NCBI GenBank assembly: GCA_009733775.1
Contig: WOGZ01000433.1
Coordinates: 1-23,405, forward strand
Source: Alectoria sarmentosa
Taxonomy: Eukaryota; Ascomycota; Lecanoromycetes; Lecanorales; Parmeliaceae
DNA: 23,405 nt
Direction: 5' to 3'
In this document: positions 1-8,303 of the stretch, one piece after another
How the letters are laid out: each line of letters starts with the position of its first letter
How positions within the stretch are numbered: position 1 is the first letter of the stretch
The notes under the pieces: model-generated
What the model was told of the DNA's origin: nothing
The model's database searches: none
Seen by the model: only the letters and a program-made list of their open reading frames with translations
Position numbers and translations under genes: made by a program

Positions 1-336
1 AAAATTATAATTTTGAATTTCAATTGAATAAATTTAAGCGAATATACGTAACACATTAATTTAATGATTTCATTAACGTAATATGAATTAATTTGAGTTT
101 AAAATTGGAAAATTAAAATTAAGCCAGCCAGCTCCAGCCACAACAGGCCAGCCTGGTGAACTCCCCCCCCTCCGCCAAGACCCTTCAATTTCACGCCGCG
201 ATGGGACTGGGAAGTGCCGGTCCACATGGACTCTCCTCCTGGCACTCCCTTCTCCAAAAATGAAGCCAAGTATCAAAACGTTTGTCCAATTCGTCTGACA
301 ATCTGAACCTCATGTTCCTTAACCACCACCACCACC
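1..336. other. AT-rich window edge and FNT upstream region
   Basis: The first ~120 bases are strongly AT-rich (runs of A/T words such as aattttgaattt), then composition changes abruptly to mixed, C-rich sequence at about 122. No gene is visible in either part. The AT-rich block may be the end of an AT isochore or of a mutated repeat; too little is visible to decide. The bases just before 337 (CACCACCACCATGG) form a good eukaryotic start context for the FNT relic that follows. Confidence 0.5.
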
Positions 337-1269
337 ATGGCCCTCAACAAAGCCAACTTCGGCGCCCTCAGCCCCCCTGATGCAACCGAAGAATTCTACC
401 AAAACAGCCTCCACCACCTCTACGAACCAACCTAACGCCTATGACGGCATACTCTTCGGCTTCGCCGGCCTCTTCGCCCTCGTCGCCGCGACCGGTCTTC
501 CCGCTCTCGAACAAAGCAACCCCGGCTTTAACAAGACCATCGAGGGCGCTACTCTCCCCGTTGGCCTCATTGTCATCTATTTCGTTGGCGCGGAGCTGTT
601 TATGGGGCTTCCCATGTGGTTGGCTATGACTGCGCTCAGGAGGAAGGGCAGGCTGGTGCTGTCTGTGAAGAGTTTGGTGGTGAGCTGGGTGGGGAATTTG
701 GTCGGGGTGATGGTTTCGGCGTACTTTTCTTCGTATTTGACGGGCGAGTTGGGTGAGGAGCCGTATCGGTCTGGGTTGGTGAGGCAGGTCACGAGGGATG
801 TTATTGAGGCGGCGTGGCATGTGATCTTTTTGAAGGCTATTTGCTGCGGCTTTATCGTAGGCCTCTCAGGACTGTTTGTTGTAAGGCTTTAGCAAGGGTT
901 GTACAATCTGCTTTCATATTAACGAACAACACAGGTCACTCTGGTAATTTTCTTCCGCACCCAAAACCCCAACGGCATCTGCAAAACTCTTGGTCTGCAC
1001 CTCCCATTCTTCATCTTCACCACCACCAGGCTCCCCCAAACGGTCGAGTACATGGACCTAAGCTCGATCGGCATAATGCTAGGTGCCCCTCTAAGCGTTG
1101 AAGCTTCATGTGGAAATGCATGCTGTCCATCACCCTTGGGAACTCAGTCGGCGGGGCCGTCTTTGTGGATACATAAAATTGGTGGGTCTATTTGCATTAC
1201 GAAGATGGGAGAAGCGATCGAAAGGGTGGGTTGAGCTTGGATGGTCATTGGGGATTCATTTGGTCTTGA
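337..1269 (+). pseudogene. Formate/nitrite transporter (FNT family), disrupted
   Basis: FNT proteins are pentameric plasma-membrane channels for formate, nitrite and related small anions. From ATG 337 the frame gives MALNKANFGALSPPDATEEF and stops at TAA 433-435. The family sequence then continues in the +1 frame (YDGILFGFAG, PVGLIVIYFVGAELF). A 78-nt intron at 857-934 (GTAGGC...ACACAG) restores an ungapped FNT fit: WHVIFLKAICCGFI joins VTLVIFF, then GLHLPFFIF, VEYM and GIMLGAPLSV. One base is missing near 1100, after which the frame reads SFMWKCMLSITLGNSVGGAV. A TAA at 1174 sits where the family usually has Tyr before NWWVYLH; reading through, the frame ends at TGA 1267-1269. So there is one insertion-type shift near 428-435, one deletion near 1100 and one nonsense codon. 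Family assignment is strong; non-functionality is inferred and sequencing error at three sites is unlikely. Confidence 0.8.
857..934 (+). other. Intron of the FNT relic
   Basis: The donor GTAGGC follows the codon for Ile in CCGFI and the acceptor is ACACAG, phase 0. Removing these 78 nt gives a gap-free match to the FNT helix that carries the C-x-x-x-V core. An alternative donor 22 nt downstream (GTAAGG) would add residues that the family lacks. Splicing is inferred from family alignment only. Confidence 0.6.
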
Positions 1270-1556
1270 AACAGTACTGATGAAAAGTAGCTTTGGCACA
1301 GAGAACTTACTCTACACCTTCAACGTACATACATTCATTCATCCACGCACGCGAACACAACCGTTCACACACATTTCGCCCCCAAATCCACAAATCCACA
1401 CCACACAATCCTGCCAACAACAACCGCGCCATCCCAGACAAAAACAAATCACAACCCCGCCCGTCCCTCCCCCCTCCCCTCTCTCATAGACCTACCCATC
1501 CACCCCACCCATCCACCTTGCCCACCACCTCGAACAACAAACAGTTCAACCCCAAC
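1270..1556. other. C-rich intergenic spacer
   Basis: Pyrimidine-rich, low-complexity sequence (repeated CCATCC, CACCC words) between the FNT relic and the 3' end of peptide gene 1. I see no gene or RNA structure in it. Confidence 0.4.
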
Positions 1557-1847
1557 CTAATCGTCGTAATGGTCGTCGCAGCTCCCCTGGAAAGACAGGT
1601 GGCAGGCGATCCAATCTAGGAATCCGCGCTTGTGTACGAGAGCGCTGCTGTCGTCCGCGAAGTAGGTGTTGGAGTTGGGAATGGAGGATCTGGCGTTGAT
1701 GGGGATGAGGGAAGAGGTCGGCATTGGAGCCGTGAGAGCGCGCGCTTCCAGAGCGGCGGTTTGCGCGGGGGAGGAGGAAGGGAGGGGAGAGGCGGCTGCG
1801 AGGGCGAGGAGGGTGAGGGTAAAGGGGAGGAGGGAGGTGGGGTGCAT
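1557..1847 (-). CDS. Small secreted Kex2-processed peptide precursor 1
   Basis: This is a 96-residue protein with no family I recognise by name. Residues 1-20 (MHPTSLLPFTLTLLALAAAS) form a typical signal peptide. A Pro/Ser/Thr-rich pro-region follows with the element LEARA (33-37). A Lys-Arg pair at 73-74 is a classical Kex2 cleavage site, and the last 22 residues after it hold two cysteines (82 and 90) in the arrangement DWIAC-x7-C followed by an acidic tail. Such an architecture fits a single-copy secreted peptide: pheromone-like, an effector, or a ribosomal peptide precursor. The internal Met is chosen because it alone gives a signal peptide; the open frame runs further upstream through a (TTTGG)n repeat that would be the 5' UTR. 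Gene 2 at 2662-2922 has the same layout. No modifying enzyme of the UstYa/DUF3328 type is seen nearby. Confidence 0.65.
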   Translation of the reverse strand: MHPTSLLPFTLTLLALAAASPLPSSSPAQTAALEARALTAPMPTSSLIPINARSSIPNSNTYFADDSSALVHKRGFLDWIACHLSFQGSCDDHYDD

Positions 1848-1856
1848 TGTTGGACG

Positions 1857-1906
1857 GTTGGTTGGTTGGTTTGGTTTGGTTTGGTTTGGTTTGGTTTGGT
1901 TTGGTT
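1857..1906. repeat. (GGTTT)n microsatellite
   Basis: About eight pentamer units TTTGG preceded by GTTGG variants. It lies about 10 bases upstream of the start codon of peptide gene 1 and so probably falls in its 5' UTR. Confidence 0.9.
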
Positions 1907-2661
1907 GAGGGAGGGAGGGTGGATACTTCTGTAGTGGAAGTGGTAGTGGATATTTGGATGTAGTGGTGGTGATTTTCTGGATGGAGGTAGCGGATATTTG
2001 TACGTAGCAACGATAGTATTTTTTTCTTTTTGCTTCGGTGCGGTATCCCAAGGGAGTCGAATAAATACTTAATCAGAAAGAAAAATCGCAGCAAGAAGAA
2101 GAAGAACCACCCTTTATACAAAGATAAACCATCTTCCTTCCTTTCCTTTCCTTTCCTTTCCTTTTCACAGTGCAACAAAGCATAGTGTTATCAGCAGCCA
2201 TTGTCTCGCCTGGAAATTTATTTGTTTGTTCGACGAGGCTATTGGCTTGGGAGGATCGATCAGAACAATGATGTTTGGGAATCGCAGCGTTTGATGGCAC
2301 CCACTTGAACTTTTAAGGGTGGATAGTAGCCAATCGAATAAAGAATGTGTATAGGGACTGCTACGATTATTAGGTAAGTCTTGCCGCAGAGCGCACGCAG
2401 GGGCTAGGCTGAGGAGGCTCTTGTTTCAAATAAGTAGCCGTCTCTGCCACGGCTTGGAAAAAGCGGTCAGCTGCAGCAAGCGCCAAGGAAAAGTGGCGGC
2501 CGAAACAGGACATATTTTAAGGAACCCCCCCCTTTTCCTACAAGACTCAATCCTACCTCCATTGTACCCCTCAATCAACCCTCCCCTCCCATCCCCGCAC
2601 CGCCTCGCCCCAACCTGCTGTCCTCCACATCCTTCCTCTACCATCTCTCCCGCGATTTTAC
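1907..2661. other. Intergenic region between the two peptide genes
   Basis: It holds the putative promoter of peptide gene 1 (minus strand, reading leftward) and the 3' flank of gene 2. A (TTTCC)n run occupies 2136-2165, and a C/T-rich stretch lies at 2525-2660. No convincing coding region was found on either strand. Confidence 0.4.
2136..2165. repeat. (TTTCC)n microsatellite
   Basis: Five to six tandem TTTCC units in the spacer between the two small secreted peptide genes. Confidence 0.9.
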
Positions 2662-2922
2662 CTAGCTACATTTCTTGCCGAACGTGCACCCGTACCATTT
2701 CTCAACCGCGTTCCAATCACGGCGCTCGTGTGTTGATCCTTCGCTTTTGGGCATCAGATCGCTGAGCGTTGGTTGGGTCCAGGTGTGGTCGGCGCGAGTC
2801 TCTAGTGTGTTTTGTGTGGAGTGGGGGAGGGGGAGGGGAAGGGGGAGTGGGAGGGCGGTTGTGAGGGTGAGGAGGAAGAGGGAAAAGGAAAGAGGGAGGA
2901 GGGAGAGGAGGGTGAGATGCAT
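2662..2922 (-). CDS. Small secreted Kex2-processed peptide precursor 2
   Basis: An 86-residue protein with the same plan as precursor 1. The signal peptide spans about residues 1-23 (MH start, Leu-rich core, TTA before the likely cut). A Leu-Pro run (LPLPLPLPLP) and the element LETRA (40-44) follow, comparable to LEARA in gene 1. Arg-Arg at 67-68 marks a Kex2 site, and an 18-residue C-terminal peptide begins with Asp-Trp and contains KWYGC-TFGKK-C near its end (Cys 79 and 85). The shared signature with precursor 1 is W-x-(A/G)-C, a Phe between the cysteines, and a second Cys near the end. I infer that the two are diverged tandem duplicates. The mature peptide could form one disulfide loop. 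Function is unknown; pheromone, effector or RiPP are all open. Confidence 0.65.
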   Translation of the reverse strand: MHLTLLSLLPLSFSLFLLTLTTALPLPLPLPLPHSTQNTLETRADHTWTQPTLSDLMPKSEGSTHERRDWNAVEKWYGCTFGKKCS

Positions 2923-3754
2923 TGCTAATGGATGGATGATGGTGGTGGTGGGAAATTCTTGGTTGTGGATAGGTGGGAATTTGGTTTGGGGAATGGGTGA
3001 GGTTGTAGGAGTGTTTGTTGGATCAGGATGGATAGGACGGAAGAGACTGTTTATAAGAGTAGCATCAATGATCTCCAGCCGTCAATAGCGATTACCGATC
3101 TCCAGTTCTCAATAGCCATCACAGATATCCAGCATTCAATAGCGATTATAGATCTCCCAGTCCTCAATAGAGACGCCAATAGAGCTCGCGCGGTCAATGC
3201 GCACAAGTGGTATCTGCGGCTTTGTCTGAAATCGCCGTTCCGTATCATAAGGAGGGTATAAGTTGTTAAAAACAATCAAAGAAGACTACAATAAGAAAGA
3301 GACTTCTGGAGAGAACGTGATGACTGGAATACATCCTGGAGAAATGAACAAAGCCCGCGGGATCAAAGCATGCAAGTAGCGTCCGCCGCTTTGTTCGACT
3401 TTGCATTCAGTATCGTAATGACAAAAAGGGGCAGAACCATTTTGGACGAGGTCAGGATCGATTGAGGCCAACTTTAGACAAAGAACAATGCAATAGTTGT
3501 TGCGCAAATTGCACTGCGGTTGACTGAAAGCAATATCATCGACATCTTGTTTACGTTCGCCATTCCGATACAATGAGTGGAGGCTTGTGTTTTGAATAGG
3601 AGGCTCGCAAACGTTATGGTATTCTGGCGCTCTGTTTGGTGGGTAAGAAGACCGCGTAAGATGCTCATGATTGGTGCATGATCAACTGTGTGTGGACCTC
3701 ATTTTGCTTTCTAAGCTCTGTCTCCGTTTCGCCAATAGATCCCTGTCCCCGTGT
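2923..3754. other. Intergenic region with minisatellite
   Basis: Upstream region of peptide gene 2 followed by the 3' flank of the HET relic. It contains the 27-bp tandem repeat at 3067-3172. Open frames of 60-95 codons are present here on both strands but show no family motif, signal peptide or codon continuity, so I treat them as chance. Confidence 0.4.
3067..3172. repeat. 27-bp imperfect tandem repeat, four copies
   Basis: Units of the form GATCTCCAG-n-TCAATAGCGATTA recur with a 27-base period; the fourth copy is partial and carries one extra C. Because 27 is a multiple of three the plus frame reads as a nine-residue repeat (TDLQFSIAI and variants), but no gene context supports translation. 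The array lies about 145 bp upstream of peptide gene 2. Confidence 0.8.
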
Positions 3755-5792
3755 CTACTTGAGCCAGAAATCCTGTAGCTCGACGCCCCGAGCTCGCAAC
3801 GCTTCTGGGCTCATTCGCGGATCGGAGAATGTACGTTTTTTAGTCCTATCGTTGAAGTACATGTTGTACGCGCCCTCCTCCTTGTGACTGCAGGTTCTCC
3901 ATCCTGCAGGCAGCGGTCCCAGTCTGGGATCTTCAATCTGAGTTTTTCCGCTCTCCTGGTTTCTGAAAGCGTGCCAATAGTCACTGGTTGCTTCATCATA
4001 CCAATACACGTTTTGCCACATGCTTGGCAATGGACCCAAGAGGGTTGCTCCATGCATTAGTCCATGTATATAGCACTCTCCGACCACAGAGCGGCGCCCG
4101 ATCTCATTGGGCCGTAGTATTATAGGTGCATCGCACCCTAAGACTATGCAAATTTGATCTCCTGGCTCAACCGCTCGAGGTGCGAGGCCTATGTAACCGT
4201 CTTTGGTCACGAGGACTGATCGCCCACTTATTGCCGTGCAGACGTACGACAAATACAATTTAGAATCGGTGGATAATCCTGGAACATTTATGTGACCATC
4301 TTTCAATTTTAGAAGGTCAAGCAAGAGACTTCTACACAGTGAATAATTTGGATAAGATGGAATAGCAGGCATCCAGAGGTCCGAGAAAATGTTGCCACAC
4401 AATGTCCGGCAAACTGCATCAACCATTGTGCCACCACCCACATACTCGTCGGACGTGATGATCGAGGTAGCAATATTCTTGACTGTTTCGGCAACTTCTT
4501 GTATGCTGGGGTTCTCAGGAAGGAGGAGATTCCCCGTAAGGTCAATTTTCGCAGCCCAAATTCCGGTCACTCGCAAAACGCCGTTCCCAACGTACTCACA
4601 GTGCGCCTCAGAGCCCCAGCTTACATGGGACTCCGGTATCAAATGAAATGCGTTGGGAGAGGACCAATCTGGAACCCATGTCGGATTGTCTGCTATTGGC
4701 TCTCTGATTTCACAAAACCTCAGTAAATTCAGACTCTTGTACATTCTTAGATAGTCAAGACCACATCTTGGTACGCTTCGGAAGTGGATTTAGAATAGTC
4801 AGGCTCTAGACCCTTCCTTGTGTGGTTGTTGACCAGGTTCAATACTGCATAGATCTTATCCTTTTTATCAGAACACTTACTCTGCCTCGTTCGATGCAAG
4901 ACAACGAGTAAACCCCATATGGGCCTGAAAGAGCAGAGTAAGTATACAAGCTCCATGCATTCCCGAGAACCACGGGGGTATTGGGGAGGCGTGGAATGTT
5001 TATATAGGTAACATATCGCATTGCCAAAAGTTCTCCAAGCAATATCGTCGTAGCCGCAAAGTACTTGCACTTCATTCTTTGCCAAGTGGACTTCCTGCCA
5101 GATCCAAAGACGACCGAACCAAGGGCGTTTCAATAACGAGAATAACGATGTCCATATTGATCCATCGAAATGGCTCGTGAGGATATGATCGATCGAACTG
5201 TTCTGCGGATCTTCCACTGCTGGTACTACTGCGTACGTTTGATGGTCCCTGTCAAATTTTACTCTAGAACCTAGGGTACTCAGTGATCTTAGGGCCAGTG
5301 CACTGTCGTGGCTTTCAGGCCCGAGCCACACGACCACTCGATTTGCCAGCGTGTAAATGTCGGCCATTCGTGCAACCTGCTGGCTGCGCTCCGACATGTT
5401 TTTCTGGTCAACGCAAATGGCGTCAATCCAGAGCACTCGTGGTCTGTCATCATAGCGGAGATATCGCAATGCTGTTGCAAGGTTTTGGGCGACGGCAAGA
5501 GTACGAGGTTCGCGCATGTCGCTCCTAAATTGAACGCCGTTTTTTGGAGAAGACGGATCGATGATTTCCGCTTTTCTTTATTGATTTTATCAATAAAGAT
5601 ATTTATAGGCGACGCGGTAGAGCCCCATGTATAGGAGAGGGCTTCAAATTGCGGGATGCGAGGTTCTTCGAGTAAGACGATTTCGAGGTTGATGTGAATC
5701 TCAGCCTCTATTGGACCAGGAAGCAGGGTGAGAAGCCTAATCTCCGAAGCCCGAAAAAGATTCAGAGGCGAATACTCGTAATCCGTCATCAC
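3755..5792 (-). pseudogene. HET-domain protein with two C-terminal WW-like repeats, frameshifted
   Basis: HET proteins trigger cell death on fusion of incompatible hyphae. From ATG 5792 the first frame gives YEYSPLNLF and FEALSYTWGS, the first HET block. Near 5577-5590 the coding sense moves to another frame, which reads LRYLRYDDRPRVLWIDAICV, then QVARMADIYTLANRVVVWLG and RPWFGRLWIWQE (second and third HET blocks) down to TAA 4749-4747. The rest continues in the third frame from about 4746 (MYKSLNLLRFCEI). No GT...AG intron fits either junction; a one-base loss at about 4748 explains the second. The final fragment is 329 codons. Its C-terminus has two WW-like units, residues 235-274 (GPLPSMW...EDPR) and 275-311 (GPLPAGW...YFND...FSDPR), the second closer to the WW consensus with Phe for the second Trp. 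Domain identification is strong; loss of function is inferred from the two shifts. Confidence 0.8.
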
Positions 5793-5804
5793 GAAACAAA
5801 TTCA

Positions 5805-5824
5805 GGATTGGATTGGATTGGATT
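5805..5824. repeat. (GGATT)4 microsatellite
   Basis: Four exact pentamers GGATT lie 12 bases upstream of the HET start codon, so probably in its leader. Confidence 0.9.
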
Positions 5825-6013
5825 GAGCGAGACGCTGAGACAAGGAGATTGAAAAGGACGAGTGAAAATTTGACGACCGGTGCTCGATGTTATGCTGACA
5901 GGGTCTCGGCGAGGCAGACTGGAAGAACTAGATAAGAAGGCGCTGCTACCCAACCACAATATGCATGACTGCATGTATGACCTTCGCCCTCTTTTTTCCG
6001 ACTGTGCAGGACT

Positions 6014-6430
6014 TCAATCATGAAAAGTCTCCAAAGGCTGAAGGAATACATGGGTACTCATGAACACAGCCACATCGTCAGACACCTTTGCATTTGAAGG
6101 CCGCAATGGCCGTCCAGGCATGATTGGTGCCTGAAATCGTGGCAGAAGGAAGGCCTGACTAGTCCAATAGTAGTTAGGCCCGCTTGGTGGGGCTATCAAT
6201 ACCGCAACTGCGAGGCTGCCTCGATAGATTTTATACTCTACATCCTCTTCTACCCACAAGACGTATCTTGCGCAAAGATAGCCTATTTTCTCTGGTGCGT
6301 CCGGAGAACATGACGAAGCCCGAAAAATCCAAGAAGTCTGGCAGGTCCTTTCCAAAATATTTATCAGCCGCAAATCCGCCACTCAGAGGAGACCAATATC
6401 GAACCTGAGTAGGACCGCAGAACAGTGACA
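6014..6430 (-). pseudogene. Possible decayed ORF of unknown family
   Basis: The minus strand has two open frames that appear to continue each other. An upstream stretch reads VRYWSPLSGGFAADKYFGKD and DFLDFSGFVMFSGRT; then, after a frame change near 6285-6300, a stretch begins EKIGYLCARYVLWVEEDVEY and runs about 90 codons to a stop at 6014. Amino-acid composition looks protein-like in each part, rich in aromatic and hydrophobic residues, but I recognise no domain. It lies 0.2 kb upstream of the HET relic and could belong to it only if the gene were much larger than usual, which I doubt. It may be chance. Confidence 0.25.
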
Positions 6431-7122
6431 AACATGCAGAGAAAAACAGATCTGGATAGGGATGACACGATGAACTTGCTACTACGACTGGATTCAGTCT
6501 CCTTTGCTACGTGTCGATGCGCAATAAGGGCAGCCATAGCCTCCATGGACTGGGAAAGGCAGGAATGAGAAGAATAGTGATTTTCAGACATCATTGTACC
6601 ACCAGCGTCATGGCAATAAAACTCTATGTATATCACTGTCGAGATTGGCAAGCAGACAATTTGGATCAATAGGACAACCAGACTGCGAATAATTTGACGT
6701 TACCGATCGGACTGCTAAGGTATTGCCACCCACACTGCCGGTTTCATACGACCCGACATCCATCTACGGAGCATGTTTTAAAGTTTATCGTGGAAGCGTT
6801 AAAGGTTTTTTTGCCGCTCCACGAGCGGAGTTTGATATCTCCTCGTCCTTGGCAGATGGAGCTAAGTGTTCAAGGTCATAGCGCGACTACGAACGCTCAA
6901 GGGGAAAGGCAACAACAATGCCCGGAGCAAGAAGTTCTTTTACCCAAAAGCACCAAAAGATAATAAATTCCCATCCCCCATTCCCCATCGCCCAAATGAA
7001 GGTAAATCCTATCCTATCTACCGAAGAATCCCCGCATCGAGCGAAACCGTCCTTTTCTCCCAGAAAGTGAAACACGGTCCCATTCACAACCCTCACTCAT
7101 CAAATCCCAAGACAAGCACCCC
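6431..7122. other. Gene-free spacer
   Basis: No supported gene on either strand. The part after about 6960 is the 3' flank of the secreted-protein gene on the minus strand. Confidence 0.35.
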
Positions 7123-8303
7123 TCATTTCCCGCTCGCCGGATCCGTGCAAACGGCATTCGGCCAGCCCTGGCAGATCAGTTCCCCCGAGCAGTCGTTGAA
7201 ATCGTGACACGGAGCGCCGACGCAGTGGCCCTGCCACGCGGTCGGCCATTCGGCGGAGACGCCGCAATTTTCTGATGATGCTGATGATGGTGCCGATGAA
7301 GAGGAAGAAGAAGAAGAAGAAGAAGGAGAAAAAGAAGTAGCGCTAGTTATGGAGTAGACAGTCGAGCTAGGTATAGCAGAGACGACGATGGTGGCGAGAG
7401 TGGTGGGTGAGGGTGCTTTGGCTTTGACGTTGCCGGCGACTTTGGCGGCGGTGTCGACTTGGGCGATCGTGTCGAGGTTTTCCGTCGCAGAGGTGGTGGG
7501 GTTCGATCCTGTGCTTGACGCTGCTTCGGTGGTTGCGGAGCTATTCGGCGTGGATGGCGTCGAAATAGGAGCTGTAGATGAGCTGCTGGAGCTCGATAGC
7601 GCAGGACTACCGCCCGATCCATCTCCAGAATCAGAAGAATCACCCGCACCGCACAACTCCGCCTCACCAGTCTCATAATTTGGGAAAACCAAAGCCCCGT
7701 TCCCGCAAGTGCCACTATCATTGTCCCACAGCTGACCGGCATTAACCGGCAGCGAGCTCGGCGGGTCGCGGATGATCGTCTGGCCCGTCTTCAACCCAAA
7801 GTCGTCTTCGCAGGCCGTTTGGATCGGGCCGCCGTTGACGTCGGAGCCGACCCAGAGGTCGATGCGGATGGTGCCGGGGTAGAGGTCCATGCATTCTTCG
7901 CAGTGGTCCATGTACTGGAAGTACTTTTGGAGCAGGGGGATGTAGACGATCTCGCAGGGGACGAAGGTGGGGTTGTTGAGGGCCGTGGCGAAGGTTTCGG
8001 GGTTGGCGTAGGAGCCGGAACCTGGAGAGTGGATGGGCTGTTAGAGGGGAGGAAAGGGTATATATATATATATATACAGCTTTGGGGGACCCGGGGGGGG
8101 GAGGGGGGGGCAGGCTGGGACGAACCTCCGGCGGCACCGTCGGCGACTTGAGTGGTGCCTGCACAGCCGAACGAGGTGGTGTCGTCGTTGCCGTCTGGGA
8201 AACCGTAGAAGGTGAATTCTACGTCTGAGGTGGTGGAGCAGATGGAGATGACGTGGCGGAAAAGGAGGGACAGTTGCAGTAGAGCGATGAGAATGAGTGA
8301 CAT
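7123..8303 (-). CDS. Secreted two-domain cysteine-rich protein
   Basis: Two exons, 8303-8126 and 8021-7123, give 358 residues. Residues 1-20 are a signal peptide (MSLILIALLQLSLLF core). Residues about 22-185 form a globular domain seen in many fungal secretomes, with TFYGFPD, CEIVYIPLLQKYFQYMDHC, IDLWVG, QTIIRDPPSSLPVN and several cysteines. The layout recalls barwin-like/double-psi beta-barrel secreted proteins, though I hold that loosely. A Ser/Thr/Ala-rich linker (about 187-310, with a poly-Ser run) leads to a C-terminal module of six cysteines (312-351, including GHCVGAPC and NDCSGELIC), a tail found on various fungal extracellular proteins. The protein should act outside the cell, perhaps at the wall or on a host surface. 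Splice phase 1 restores DGAAG-GSGSYANPE. No enzymatic residues could be assigned. Confidence 0.75.
8022..8125 (-). other. Intron of the secreted-protein gene
   Basis: A 104-nt intron with donor GTTCGT and acceptor CTCTCCAG. It contains a (TA)n run at 8059-8077 and a poly-C tract on the coding strand. Reading through it gives a low-complexity insert not expected in the domain, which supports removal. Confidence 0.7.

Noticed and set aside
1546..2178. 210-codon minus-strand frame overlapping peptide gene 1.
   Set aside because: It is a shifted frame of the precursor gene and its microsatellite; the alternative frame gives a signal peptide and Kex2 site.
7388..7678. Plus-strand 96-codon frame opposite the secreted-protein linker.
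   Set aside because: It is the antisense shadow of a Ser/Thr-rich coding region.
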